NCBI GenBank assembly: GCA_024734555.1
Contig: JANPWX010000030.1
Coordinates: 371,888-435,887 of the forward strand
Direction: 5' to 3'
DNA length: 64,000 nucleotides
Source of the DNA: Trochalopteron elliotii
Taxonomy: Eukaryota > Chordata > Aves > Passeriformes > Leiothrichidae
The translations under genes and the position numbers were made by a program. Shown here one piece after another: positions 14,209-28,220 of this stretch (the stretch's first letter is position 1; each line of letters opens with the position of its first letter). The notes below the pieces were generated by a model, which worked only from the letters and a program-made list of their open reading frames with translations, searched no databases and was not told the DNA's origin.

Positions 14209-14400
14209 CTGTGACATTGTTGTACACCACAACAACACAGACTCTGACTTCTGAAGGCTGAAAATAATTCTTTTATTCTTGGGATATGTCTCCTTTTTAT
14301 ACTATTCTACACAGACCAATGTGATTGGTGAAACAAAGACAAGCGTCTTCAATCACATTGGTCAGACCAGAGGGACATCAAGAAGAAGTCCCTCTTAGGA
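14209..14400 (-). mobile_element. ERV LTR-like promoter/polyA unit, minus orientation
   Basis: Read on the minus strand, this segment holds two CCAAT boxes in inverted arrangement (ACCAATGTGATT, and AATCACATTGGT on the facing side), then a TATAAAAAGG box (14292-14301). An AATAAA signal (14272-14277) follows about 20 bp further on. TATA and polyA signals this close imply a very short R region, as in alpharetrovirus-like and ERVK-type LTRs. The low-coordinate end may start at TGTGACATTG (14210). The other end is not resolved and may lie further right. No internal viral genes are seen. Confidence 0.5.
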
Positions 14401-14795
14401 AAAGGAATGAAAACATAGGTGAGTTTATGAAAACGTCTCTTGTTTACAGAAAATTCCCTGGGAAAAGAATTTCAGAAAACCAAAACATCTCAGGCATGAA
14501 ACCAGGGCTACACTGCTGTACTTGGATACAGTCTCAAGAGATTTCATTCAGGGATTCACAATATTCTAGCAGAAAATTGCATCAGTTTGAACAAAAAATT
14601 GAACATAAGACTGCAGATATGTTGAGAGTTACATATCTAAGGCCTGCCCAGTCCTACACAGGGTCAACCACCAGGGTAAACAACATCAAATACAATGAGC
14701 AATAAGGTAAATCTTAAAAGTTTACTTTTAAAAGCTCACCTGAAGGTAAACCACACATTCACATTTCTCCTTAGAAGTTTATTTCTCTATATTGG

Positions 14796-15232
14796 TGTCA
14801 TCCTTTAGGAATGGTATTCCCCAATTTACTGTTTCTCACTGAAACTCCAAACTACACACCACTTGCTCACCCACCCCCTTTTCCCCTTTTTCCCTCTCAG
14901 AGGATTTGAGAGGAGAATTAGAGCCACAAAAGGCACAGATCATTAGTTGAGATAAGAACTATTTACTAGAAACAGCAGTGAGATAAGAAAATGAATAATA
15001 TTAATAATGAAAGTGTACAAAAGAGAGTGTGGAGCTTGATGCAGCTGCAGCCACGCCACCCAAAATTGTTTCTTTTTGGAATATCATCCTTATAAAGTAG
15101 AAAAATGCCTAATTTCTCACTAAGCTTATGGCAACATTTCTAAAAGCAAATGCAACCCAAAGCATAATGTGGTCAGCTGGCCATTTGAAAATGCTGAAAA
15201 AAACTCAAATCACCAAAAACCCAACCAGAACA
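14796..15232 (-). mobile_element. Solo LTR, minus orientation, same family as 44320-44720
   Basis: The + strand opens with TGTCATCCTTTAGGAATGG and closes with CCAACCAGAACA. The reverse complement of the element at 44320-44720 opens TGTCATGGTTTAGGAACAG and closes GAACCAGGACA. Between these ends several blocks match, for example GTATTCCCCAAT, the CACTGAAAC/CTCCAAAC stretch, GAGAGGAGAATT and CACAAAAG. This establishes by direct comparison within the window that both are copies of one LTR family in opposite orientation. This copy is more diverged and rich in simple A/T changes. I associate the family with widespread passerine ERVL-type LTRs. No obvious target duplication. Confidence 0.65.
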
Positions 15233-18200
15233 CCAACCCCTCCCCCACTCCCTTCCCCCACTAAACAAAGAGATTCTCTAGTTTGGCTAAATAGGAATGA
15301 AATTCCCTACAGTGTGTGCTGGCAGATATGCATTCTTAAACAGAATGAGAGATTTTTCTCTTAAATAAGAGAAAACAAGAATTCAGGGTAAGGGTGACCA
15401 AATGTAAATGAAAGGGATCAAACCTAGATTGACAGAAATTACAAAAAAAGTAGATAATAAAGCCCCATAGTTCTAGAGAGTATCATCAGGTAGATACTGC
15501 TCAGCCACCAGCACTCTGCCATTACCACAGAGCTTTTCAGGTATTATCACACTCACAGGACTTTGAGAGACAGACATTCTTTTGGAGGCAGCAGCCTGAG
15601 GTTTCTCCCAGCACTCTCTCTAATGACTTTGTTTTCAGCTATCCATCTGCAGCACAGGGATCTGGGATCAATAACTCAGCAGTACCTCCTGCTGCTCCCT
15701 ACTCCAAGGGACAGTGACAGTGTGCACACATTTTGTAGCAGGATCTCCCTGCCTCTGTTTCCTCAGACTGTGAGTACACCCACCCTGTCCTCAAACACTG
15801 CTCTCCAGAACTATGGCAGAGCTATTCCAGCTTGTGTCTATCCTTTGAAGTAACAGTGGGTTTAGTTTGGTGGGGAGAGGAGAATGCTCTTCAGGTGTTT
15901 TGCTTTAGAAAAAAAAATATTGATAATTAACAAAAAAGAAAAAGTGAAGCTAAATCCTCAATATAATGAAAATTTATCAAAAAAAAGTACAAAACAGAAT
16001 TTCTTAATTACCCAAGTGAGAGCGAATGGACGGAAGCCAACGCCACTCCCACCTGAAGGACTCCTGGTGAATCTACACCTGCCAACTCAAGACTGCTGAC
16101 AGTGGAACACCTCACCCACTAAAATTCTAGTTTCACATTATTCAGATTAACCCTCATACCATCCCTCACAGCACCACAGTCATTCAATCAGGGAAGTTTC
16201 ACCACCACCTGTGGGCAGCAGCAAAAGAAACTGGGGGAAGAAAGTATCAAGAAACTTGAAAGGTTGTCTAAGGCACTGTGGATATTGTGTTCCCTACCAA
16301 TATTAGTGGCAATATAGCCTAGAATTACACTGCAAGCCTCAAACATCTCAGCAAATCAGAGATGAATAATTTATGACAGTTTGAGCTTCGAACTGAGGAC
16401 AGTGGAGGCACCTATTTTCTGCAGTGGCTTCTTCAGAAAGTCTCTTCCTTCTTCTCTGCTATGACATTGGAAGTGCTAATAGCAACACTGCCTCAGTTAA
16501 AAACATCATGTTGGCGTTGTTTCACAAACCTTTACCAAACTTTAATCAAAGTCAGTGGTACCATTCCATGTCAGCTATTTTCTCCAGATTGTTTGACCAG
16601 GCAGCTTCTAGATCAAACTATTTTAAAGAACAAAGCCATTGGAGCGGGAGGGTAGGACATTATGTCCATGTCACGATCTGATGATCTCTGAACCCAACTC
16701 ACACTTCAAAGCAGCAAGCCTGACATCTGGTCAAGGGCTTGAAATTAAGGATGAACCTCTTTGCCCCAGCTTTCACATTACAGCATGACCCAAGCTATGA
16801 TGGTATTTATGTACTCTGTGTGAGAAGGAAAAATAAGTGTCTGTGAGCCCCACAGGGCTGGCAGAAATCTGCAACAGATTTGCCATCATAAACCCAGTCT
16901 TAAATGGCTCTATTTCAGTTCTGCACAGGAGGAGATCTGCTCTACAAAGACAGTGCAGCAAATGGGCATCTGACCCCTGGCAGCAGAAAGAGGGTATCCC
17001 AATCACACTCACTAATCTTGCTGCTGGGTTCACTGAAGATCTAAAAAGCCAGAGGGACAATCATTACTCTATATTCTAATTACCTGCCTGACAAAAGGCA
17101 CTGCACTTCCCCAGATTCGCATTTGGCCTCAGCTCTACAAAGTTAAATCATTCTTATGCATTTTCCAGAGGTCAAGTATTCAAAGCAGCACTTGACAAAT
17201 CAGGTCAGTGAGTCTTAAAAGTGCACACCTTATTTTTCTTGGCTAAAATTCATCAACTAGAATCTTAGGATGCCAAGCAGATGTTTATACTGTAAGGAGA
17301 CTTTTTTTTTTTTTTACTTCTCCTCATTATTCATGCAGTGTCCCAAGGCAAATTTATAGCAAGCTTTTAAAAATAGCATTAATAATCTTAGGGGCTGCAC
17401 TAAGACCCTAATTAAGATGGTATATGAATGTTTCCTGCTTGCATGTGAGATTATAGATTTAAGCCACACAGTCTCAAGGCTCCTTAAGGAATTTATTTTC
17501 TTAACATTGGTTTGGGAAAGATGGTGTTATTCTTGCTTTTATACAAGGCATTGAGACATCAAGAGCAATATGTCACTATTTTGACCTGTGACGTGTTAAT
17601 CCATGTTTAGGATCTGGTTTCTCATTATAAGTCACAGTGCAACTGCCCTAGGCCTGGTGGTTGGACACACTCACCACCTCTGAAAGTGCTTTCCAACAAG
17701 TGAGGCATTGTGGAAAGGACGAGCCTTCTCACAAGCATGCAAAGGCTTTGCTGAGGTGAGATTTCCAGCTTCACACAGGACCACCTCAGCAGAAGCAAGA
17801 GATCAGTTGCCCACAAATGACACGGCTGCTTGAGCAGCAAGACCAGCCCTTCACGCAATATTGTTGTTCCCTGCCCACTGCTCACCTGGCAAATTCAGTA
17901 ACAAAATGGAATAGATTTATGAAACTACCACCTCTTTCCCACAGCCATGGTTCACCTGCAGGGTGAATCCTCCCTGCAAGCTGCAGACACAGGGAGCACA
18001 GACAGTTTTGGAACATGTTCTTCCAGGGTCCTCTCATTGGAAATGGTGAGTGCTGGCACTGCTGGCTGCCACTGCTGGAGTAGAGCCCGCTGCTGCCAGC
18101 TAGGCCTGCAGTTTTCTGGGAGCCATGGACTAAAAGAAGAGTTGATGAAAAAAAGTCCAAGCAAGAAATAAGAGGTTAAGATTCTAACCCCAAGTTTCTA

Positions 18201-18912
18201 TCATCAGTCCTAAACGCAACTTTTGCTCAGACAGATAAGAAATCACAAAAAGTGCACCACAGTTGAACAGGTGCACATTTGAAAGGGACATTCAGCAATA
18301 GCCCTTCCCTCTGCTCACAGCAAGGCAGCAAAAGACACCTCCAGCTTTACAGCACAAGTTACAAGTTGAATCAAGGTTTAACCTGGTTAAAGAGGCCTCT
18401 CTTCAGAAGTTACCACACATGAGTGAAATAAGTATTCTGTTGCCTTTTGTGGATAAACGCTGGAAACAATTGCCATTTAACAAGTATCCTAGAAAACTGT
18501 TAACCTGATTTAACCGGACTGACAATTCTTTCTTACCAGAAGCAATCATACACTCCCACAGTGACCAAAGCCTTCCTGGCAGAGCTCTCTCTCTCTCTGG
18601 ATTTATCATTAACATCTACATCCTAACACTGCTAAATAATTCAGTACAGCATTTAGCCTTGTGTCCTTGCCTCTCTACTCAGAAACCACTCTCTTTCTGT
18701 ATGTTTCAGCAACAGGGAACAAAAACCTGCCTGGACTGTGGTTCCACCTTGTGCTGTGTAACTGAGGGGGGAACCTCATTTACTCTTTCACTCTCAACAT
18801 AGAAGCATGGGTTTTATTTCTTTTATTTTGTGGGAAATAGTGTTTATTAGATAACTAAATATAGAGCGTTATTTATCCACACGGAGTCATGACCATGTGG
18901 GCTCAGATTCAC

Positions 18913-18920
18913 ATGCAAAT
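18913..18920 (+). promoter_or_regulatory. Octamer motif ATGCAAAT upstream of SMIM28
   Basis: A perfect octamer (POU-factor site) lies about 350 bp before the SMIM28 start codon in a stretch that also contains a CCAATCAGAGCG sequence (18954-18965), a CCAAT-type box. A promoter here is plausible, but octamers also occur by chance in AT-rich DNA, so this is only a candidate. Confidence 0.25.
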
Positions 18921-19166
18921 TCCCCTTTTAATAATCCTAATGCAGGGAGTGCTCCAATCAGAGCGCTATCAGCCCCAGCTCCCAGATACCTGATGCCAGC
19001 TTTGCTGGTAATGTAGGCCACTGAAGCAAATCCAGAGAGATTGAGTTGGAAGTGGAGAGAGGCTCTGAGATCTATTTGCTTGGCTTCCTGACGACGAGGG
19101 GGTGTCTAACTTCTCTTTTTTTTCTTTTCCGCTGTAAAGGGGATATCATTTAAGAGGGATCATTAG

Positions 19167-19517
<351 letters not shown>

Positions 19518-22068
19518 TAGAGTCAGAGAATTTTTTTATTGCTGTTAAGTCTTTTTTAAATGCATTTATGGAAGCAAAAAACATTAGATGGAAAAATTCT
19601 TCTGGGGTGGCAGGTAAGGAAGTTTAATGACTTCTTTTAAGCATAAGGCATCCTTGATTTCCTTTCTGTTGAATGCATGTTTACGCTTTGGATCTGGTCC
19701 CGTGGAGCCTTCCCGCAGATGTTGTGAGTCCATAGCAGGCAGCAATGAACTCTTGTTCCCTAAGCTGAGCGCTGATTACTTCTGTGAGAGAGGATCACAT
19801 GCAGCCCAGTGGGGGGAGGGAAGTAGCCCCCAGAGATGAAAACACAGCCTGCTTTCTGGCTTTGTCTGGGATACAGCAAAAGGGCTTCTCTGATCAAAAA
19901 TAATAATTTGAGGTGCTCATACGTCCTCGGTAAATGTCTGGAGCATGTTGTATTAGCAAATGAGCTGGCCACACTACTCAGCTCATATATATAAAGTGTA
20001 CTGTTGCAAAATAAATGGGGGTAGGAGTGTGTGTGGGTGTCAGAAGAGGACAATAAGTAGTATTTAAATGTCACCACAATTTTAACAAAGTCTGCCTCAC
20101 CAGTAGCATTGCTAGTTAGGATAGCAATGGCAATGTCTTCACACCTCGAGACTGCTTTTGTCTGACAGTGAGAAACAAACAGCATCACTAGAGTCACATT
20201 CCAGCAAGTATTTGAAAATTCTGTGTAAATCTAGGCTCACTCCTAAATTATGTGTCATTACTAATGGATACAAAACCACACAAAAATGTTTTTCTATTTG
20301 CCAGAGTTACATGTTTTTGCTTTTTACAATTAATAATGAATCAGCTTTAAGAAGCAGGATAGAGCTTGGAAAAGAACCTATGGGGGGGACCGCACCCTAA
20401 TGACTTCAAAGTAGACTTTGCTCTAAATCCACTTAAAACATTTCAGAAGCATCAGTTTCCTGATTCAGCTTCAAAAGATATTTGCATAAATATGAGCTAT
20501 ATTAACAAAAATAATTTTAATGGAGTTCTAAGTGTGCTAGCAAATCATTAACAACATAATAAATCTAAGCACAACTCAATCACTTCAATGGGAATTTTGG
20601 TAAGCAAAACAAACTTTCATTTTTCTATCCTTAACAAAAGCTTTCCTTAACCTCATGTTTTGTCTTATGAGGTCATTCCCTCCCAAGGCAGGTACTACCC
20701 CTTGTTTGTCCAGACACAGAGTTCAGCTCCAAGCCCATTTCATTATTCATTGTGGATATACCACACAACTCAGCCACACTCTGCATTTCATTCCTTTACC
20801 AACAGGCATGAGTAAAGGCTCATCTTAACTGATATGGGTCACATAATCTGTAAGCTGGCAACTGTACATGCTCAGCATGTTAAAAAAACATAGGCAGACA
20901 GATTACTAATGAAAGGCTTTACTACTTCCAGTATGTGCTCAGTGGTTGAGGGAAACTGACCCTCTGCTTCAGTCCCTATAAATATATAAACCAGAGGAGG
21001 AGAATAAACAATGTCAAACTATCCTACTAAGAATCAGTTCTGGGAAAACAGGACTTTTTAGAAATATGATCCCTTTTACTTCCATGCTCTTTTCTGTCTT
21101 TATTTTAAAAAGGATATTTTCCCATATTTATGTGTCTGTAACTTATTTCATGCTGGAAGTCAGATCTCTTTTTTGTCACTTATAAACCTGACAATAGATG
21201 CTTGTGATGACACAGGCTGAGCACACTGATATCCAATGAAGCAGCATCAAGCAAATCCAGCCAATTAATAATTCCATCAGTCACTTCATGTGCCTGGTGT
21301 GGAAACTTTCAGATGTAAAACAGTAGGGAATTTTACCTTAAATATGTTCTGCAGTCATATTACTTTCAATTAATGAAGATTCAGTTTGATTTCTAGAAAA
21401 TTTTATTTTCCAGTTCTGGCAGCTATTCCTGATACATAAACACAGAGGTTACTTTTCTAGTTTTAGAGCTTCACCTGCAGAAGTTAGTTTTAGGTCAGTT
21501 TAGAACTAGTTTTAGTATAGAATTTCAGATTTTTTTAAAGTGACCTTTGATTCATTGTATCAAAATTATTCCTATTTTTAGTGTAATTTTTAAAACGCCT
21601 AGTAGATTTTCCAAGTCTTTATGTTCAGATCTTTCCAATATTCTTCAGTAGCCCTTTAGGCAGTCATTGCAGAAATGGGCACAAAACCACAATAGAAAAA
21701 GAGGGACTAATATTGATCAATTGTCTCCTAATACATTTGATCTATTTATACGGATATACATACAAAAAGTCCATCAGCTTTTGGAACTACATCTCAAAGT
21801 AAAATCAGTCCATGTAATGTTTGGCAGGAGGCAGCATCAAAATGGATATATAACTCCCTGTTCAGCTTCAGAGCTTCTGTGGGGCAGCATTAACTTATGA
21901 AAAACTATTTCAGCTCAAATAGTAGACTGATTAGCCTACAAATTACTTCACCCAGATAGGAAAGTCTTAACATTAGCTGTGTTTAAACAGCTATGAGCAC
22001 TCTGAAACACAGACTGAGGAAAACCAGTCTTTGTTGTCACCTGTTAGCATACAGAAAAAGCATGAAGC

Positions 22069-22310
22069 TGAGTCAGGGGAGGTTTAGGTTAGATATGAGG
22101 AAAAAATTTTTCACTCAGAGGGTGGTTGGGCACTAGAACAGCTCCCCAGGGTAGTGGTCTCAGCACCAAACCTGACATAGGTCAAAAATCATTTGGACAA
22201 TGCTTGAAGGCACATGGTGTGACTCGTGGGGTGTCCTGTACAGGGCCAGGAGTTGGGCTCAATGATCTTGCTAAGTCCCCTCTAACTCAGCATATTTTAT
22301 AATTCTATAA
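22069..22310 (+). mobile_element. CR1 LINE 3' fragment, plus orientation
   Basis: The text follows the familiar CR1 3' end: GGGGAGGTTTAGGTTAGATA, then TTTTTCACTCAGAGGGTGGT, CTCCCCAGGGTAGTGG, TCATTTGGACAATG, CAATGATCTTG and a final ATTCTATAA. It is 5'-truncated, as nearly all avian CR1 copies are, and moderately diverged. No ORF2 reverse transcriptase sequence is included. Confidence 0.85.
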
Positions 22311-22505
22311 CATTGCCTAATTCTTAATCCTATCTGCTTCACATGCCACTAATTTGCATATCATAGTAAAATACATTTACTGTTCTTTCACAACTGTACA
22401 GTAGTTGTGAAACAAAAGAACAAACTAAACAAATTTATTATGTTTTCTTTAGCATACTTTACTGAATAGATATCCACCAGGCACTGGTTATTGTGGTTAT
22501 TTTGA

Positions 22506-22588
22506 AATAGAATAGGATAAAACTGGAGTAATTCGGTTGGAAGGGGCTTGCCAGGAAAATCTAGCCCAGCCACCTGACCACTTTAGGG
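22506..22588 (-). mobile_element. Short CR1 3' fragment, minus orientation
   Basis: ATAGAATAGGATAAA followed by GGTTGGAAGGGGCTTG and CTAGCCCAGCCACCTGACCA matches the reverse complement of a CR1-type 3' terminus, with the terminal AGAATAG repeats on the left. It is only about 80 bp and lies about 200 bp from the plus-oriented copy. Confidence 0.6.
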
Positions 22589-25500
22589 GGTATGAGAGAA
22601 TCTGGGCTGCATTGTAATAATCTATGCAATTTTTGTCCAGATTCCACAATGCAATAAAGTACTTGCAGGTTCAGGGCACTGCCTTTTCACCTTCAGAGGC
22701 AGAAATACAGATGCAGGATTTCTGCAGACCATACCCAAAGATGTCAACCCAGGCACTCAAAATGAAGCATAACCAACGAGAAACCCACAAGAAACACCTC
22801 CACTGATCTGTCTTGCCCCTTCCCTATAGCATTGGTAACGGAGACAGGAGTACAGCTCCCCAGGAGAACATTTGCTTTACCACACAAGCAGGCAGTCCTC
22901 TCTTCCTACTGTGTTCTGACTCAGTCACTGCATACTCTACACACCCTGCAACATAGTGCCCTGTGGTACTGTGGAGTTCATCTCCTTCCCTAAGCAATCT
23001 ATCACAACGCCAAGGAGGCACTTGGTGCACAATTATGTAATTTAAAAATTACATGTGCTGCAGAGCAAATTAAGGATTTCACAGATTTCAAAAATGCTGG
23101 CATTTATTCAGGCTTGAGAGCTTGATTTTGCAACTTTAGAAGCAGTGCTCTAAAGAAGTGGGTTACTCTTGGAGGGCCTTTAAAGCAAGAAGGGTTTTCA
23201 GGCCAGTAGCCCACTAATACCCTAAGGTGTCCTGTTGTAGCTACTTCACAGACTGTGGCCATCTGAGCTATCTCATAATACAAATAGTTGCACTCCTTCC
23301 ATTTTTTTTTCACCGTTAGACGCAAACTGTCCCATCCAACAATAATATATTTTGCTCATTTCTCTTAACGGGTACTTCATTGCAAGGCCCAAGACCTCTG
23401 GGTTCCAATCAAGGCTTTGAAGCAAAGTATTTCCCTGAGACCCAAGACCATTTGTTAATTCCTTCCATCAGGCTTAACCTTTCCTTCCTTTCTGAAGTCC
23501 AGTATTTGTACGAGGCCGTGTCTCACAGCCTTAACTCTTGTCTGTGCTTCCAGCAGCACATGAAGACACACTGTCCTTGGCCATTATTTAACACATAAAT
23601 ATAGTTACAGTGAAATTTATGGGGAAGCTGCACTCAGTCTAAATCATAATTGGAAGCTCTATATACCTTTTAATAAGCTCATGTAGGAAACATTGGCAAT
23701 CTCACTCTCTGTCCTCACAAACCACCAGAATACTGTACAGCTCACAGATCCTAAGACCAACACTTAACCTGGATGAAAGCCTGCTCCCTACAAATTAAAC
23801 CCAAACTTTAGACTTGGATTCTAAAAACAAGCTCTTCACTGACCATGAATAATCCTGTCCAGTATTAACTCCATTCTTCTCAATATTTACTGTAAGATTA
23901 TCAGTAACGTATCAGTATCAGTGAGTCTCCACATACACAGTGCACTAACATAATACTGAATGCTTTTTTCTCTTTTTCTCTTGAAATGTTTTATGCACCT
24001 CATAAGACACACTAAAAAAGTATTAACAAACTTTTTAAAAAAATCCCCTAATTTTTAAGAAATTATTTAATGTTGGAAGAACATTGGAAGAACAGCAGGA
24101 ACAATTTCTTCCAATTCAGCTCTTTCCTGTCATTCATTGAATAGTGAGGTAAGACAACAGCTTGTACAGCCAGAAATTCTTTGATAAAAATTATCAATAA
24201 ATATAAAAAATTCTTTAATAGGCCTCTCTCTTTTTTTTGGTGGGGGGGGGAGGTGGTTAAAGATCATTGGGGAAGGATAGCTTAATAGCTAATCTGCAAA
24301 GGTTTCAGTGTATTTTAAAATTACTTTAATGCATTTAGCTTCAGACACACAATACCTTAGGGAAAAAGTAGACAAACAGTAATGTCCCCTACATTATTTC
24401 TTAGGAGTCCATGCCTATTTACTTTATTTTTCTTAGGCATGACCACATAATAATAATTTCACAATATGACAACAAAGCAAAGAGGTTACAAATGCCTGGT
24501 AGGTAATCAGTTGAATGTAGATAACAGTGCGATTTTGTAGCTAGAAGAATGACTGTGATTCCTGGAAGAATAGGAACAGAAAGTTTTTGTAGACTAAGAA
24601 GGAGACACTGGAGTTACTGTCCTTTTCACAAAGTCATTGCTGCAAACAGCCAGTGTGCATCCCAGCTTACAAACCCTTTGAGGAAAGAATCACTCAACTT
24701 CTCCTGGCCTGAATGGCACCTTCAAAATAAAGGAAAATAAAGGAATGTTTTCCTCAAAATAAAGGAAATCTGATCCATTGATCTGTTTAGTCTCCCCATG
24801 CATATGTGAAAAAGCCATCTCATAGCATTCAAGAGCTTACAAAGAGAATTACTTGATAAACAGCATTATAGGGTTTGGGTTTTTCTTCTGCCCTAGACTA
24901 GATTCTGAATGAGACACAATTTTTAGAAGGTGGAGTCAGACTGGAAACAAGATATACTAAATTTTAAAACTAAAGCTAATACAACACAAGAGCACAAATG
25001 GCTTTGTTGGTTTTTCTCTTAGCTTATGACTCCAGTCAATATTACATCACAATTCAAAAGCCGTGGGACAGAGGTCTTTTGTGATACATTTTGCAGAAAA
25101 CAAAGCTGACACAGCAGTCACAACTGTTATTTCTCTTACACCGGAAGTTCTTTTTCCATAGTTCCAAACAGGGAAAAATGATTCTTGGATCACTGGCAGA
25201 ACAAGCTCAAGAGGTCCAGTCCAAGCTGTCCTGCCCAATAAAAACACAGTGTTTTATTTGGAACTGGCCTGTGAGGTTAGAACAACCCAAAGAGCAGATA
25301 TTGTAGCTAATGGGCTGTGTTTGAAAGGACTAGTTGTTGTAATATTTGCTCTTCAAACAGTTTTCCAAACACAAAGAAACAGCACCAGATGGTGGATCAC
25401 TAGCCTTACTCATCTGCAATTCAATGTTCCCCCAAATCTTAAACACTTGACCAATCTCCTGCAAAGTTGACTGGTCCTGCTATAATCTAAGGTAATAAAA

Positions 25501-25740
25501 TGTCATACAAAATTGCTTATACTTCCAGGCTGCTGGGGCTTTTTCCCCATTGGAGACAGAGTTTTCTAAAAACCCAAAACTCTTTGCAGCTTCTCTGGGG
25601 ATTTTTGTCTCTGGTTGTGATTTGCTTTAATTGGTCAGTAAATAGAATTTATGAGTCTGCAAAACATGGTGTTTGATGGATACTAGTGCAGAGAGACAGA
25701 AATTTGGAAAAGCAACGGCTATGTCATAAGGCAGAGATAG

Positions 25741-26211
<471 letters not shown>

Positions 26212-26830
26212 ACTTCCTACGGAAGCACCTTAGCCGAAGCACGCAGCACAAAGGTAGAACTATGCTATGGCCTTTAAAATTTGTGAAAAGGTTCCAAATG
26301 AGGCACAAAACCAATGAATTTATCAAAGAAGAAACTTGAAGTAACAGGGAGTGCGTCTCTTCACCTCATCCTAGCATTCTCCACCTTCCATTTGTGGCAA
26401 GAGTACACATGGTGTAGCACCAAATCCAATCCAGACTGGTAACGTGGGGATTCTAGTTAACAAACATGTCATGCAAGGATTAAATTTAAGGAAAGGTGGG
26501 AAACTCTTCCTCTGTAATCCCTCAGCTACAACGAAATGTCAATAATGCTATAGATTCAGCAATCACAAAAAGGGCTTTTAGCACACACATATTCCAGTTT
26601 ATGTTTTGGGTTTTTTTTCTATTTTATGCATTTATATTTAAATGAGTTTTTGACAAGCTGAGTCACTCAGTCTGCATGTGTTTACATCACATCATTCTGC
26701 AGTGCTCTGGAATGATCACAACAGCTCTCAGGAAAGCAAATAAATATATAACCTCTACAAAATTTCCAGTAACTGTCCCCAAAGGTTCAAATGTGCACTG
26801 TGAATAAAGGCTGGCTTTTCTCACAGTTGA
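26212..26830 (+). terminator. SMIM28: SMIM28 3'UTR and candidate polyA signals
   Basis: Non-coding AT-rich sequence follows the SMIM28 stop. AATAAA hexamers occur at 26739-26744 and 26803-26808; the latter is followed by GGCTGGCTTTTCTCACAG, a plausible cleavage region. The 3'UTR would then be about 0.6 kb. Assignment is by position only. Confidence 0.45.
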
Positions 26831-27309
26831 ACAATGAGAACAACCAGAGAAGACCTGATTGTTCTGGGTGAGGAAGACTCCATGCAAGAGCACATTCACT
26901 CTGCTGCTGCTTGCCAAGGTCTGCAAGGTCCCAACATTCCAGACTACTCGAATGACTTCTTTTCCAAGTCTAAAATAATAAACCATGTGACTTACTTGGT
27001 GCAGTGTATAAAGAATTTGGGGAAAAACTAATAAAATCAAGTGCACCAAAAAATCCCTGGTCTGTATTTCAAAACAGCATTATAATCCCTTTCCCTTCAT
27101 CACCAGGGCAGGGTGAGGCTAATTCAATTGTGTTGGTGGCAGTGGTTCAGAGGGTTTGCATATGCAAATGCTTTCAGAAAATGATGTATGTTAAGAGTTA
27201 AATCTTTCTTACAGGATAGCATTTTCACTAAGTTGATAGATGCTCTTGTTATAAAAGGTGATTACTACAGATCCTGACAGCCTCAAAAGTTACGTTGGCA
27301 AGCCACAGA

Positions 27310-27377
27310 TTGTTGCCCTCAGTTTTCTATTGCTTGCAAGTGTTCAAACTCAAGCAATAGAAAAATGAGGGCAACAA
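27310..27377. repeat. Near-perfect hairpin, 27-bp arms, 14-nt loop
   Basis: The arms 27310-27336 and 27351-27377 are reverse complements apart from one G/A mismatch (27322 against 27365). The loop is CAAGTGTTCAAACT. A single-mismatch stem of this length is far above chance in unique DNA and has the dimensions of a microRNA precursor. It may equally be a mutation product such as a template-switch palindrome. No transcript evidence is available from sequence alone. Confidence 0.9.
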
Positions 27378-28200
27378 CAGACAAATCCAGTGTTGTGGAA
27401 CAGCTGACACCTGCAAGGAAGAAACTGTTGTAGCAGCTTGTGCAGTCTTCGTGTAACTTACAAACCCAAATGCTTGCACTTGGTGATTTCAGGAACTGTT
27501 AAGAGGTGTCAATAACAGCCAGTCCTGCTTTACAAACTCAGCACATTCTTTAAAAAAACAAACAAAAACAACAACACAATATTGGAAGAAAAAAATCCTC
27601 ACTGTACAGCAGAAGAAAGGCCACTTTAGAACTGCAAGGTGGTTGAATTCTGTGTTACGTCATCAGCGATACAATCACAGTAACCAAATAGTCCATATCA
27701 AAACTCATGTTCCCACTCATACATTTCTCTGACAACAAGAGGCTAAAAAAAAAACCAAACCTTTTTTATTTAGAAAAACGGGTTATTTTCTTGAACTACA
27801 AATTTGAGATCATTCTTTTTCTAATGTTCCATTTGGGTCATCAAACTGAAGCAGCAGATGTTTTGGAAAACTCCAGATTCAATCAACCATTTTTCTTTTC
27901 AGGCCATATCTGGGAACAGTTCCCGGTATTTGGTGACGTGTTTGAAAGGCAATATTCTACTGCCTCCTTGCATTTTCTTTACTTCTTTTATATTTGGAAC
28001 AACATGCAGTTGTTTCTAAGGAAAGCTGGAAAAATACGAGCCCCAAGCAACATACCTAATTGGAAAGGTGCAAAGGTTTGAGGTTCAAAGATAAACCACT
28101 TCTGCCTCTGGTGTTTGCATATTCCACTAACTTCAGCGGAATTGTATGGATATGCTTGAAAACTCAGACACTGTCATATCAAGTTGAGTATATTTTGCCT

Positions 28201-28220
28201 TAAGAGATCTTAAGAGATCT
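28201..28220. repeat. Tandem 10-bp duplication
   Basis: TAAGAGATCT is present twice in direct succession without change, consistent with a recent slippage duplication. Confidence 0.9.

Noticed and set aside
19760..20197. 145-codon minus-strand open frame in the SMIM28 intron
   Set aside because: No start context, splice sites or family likeness; consistent with chance.
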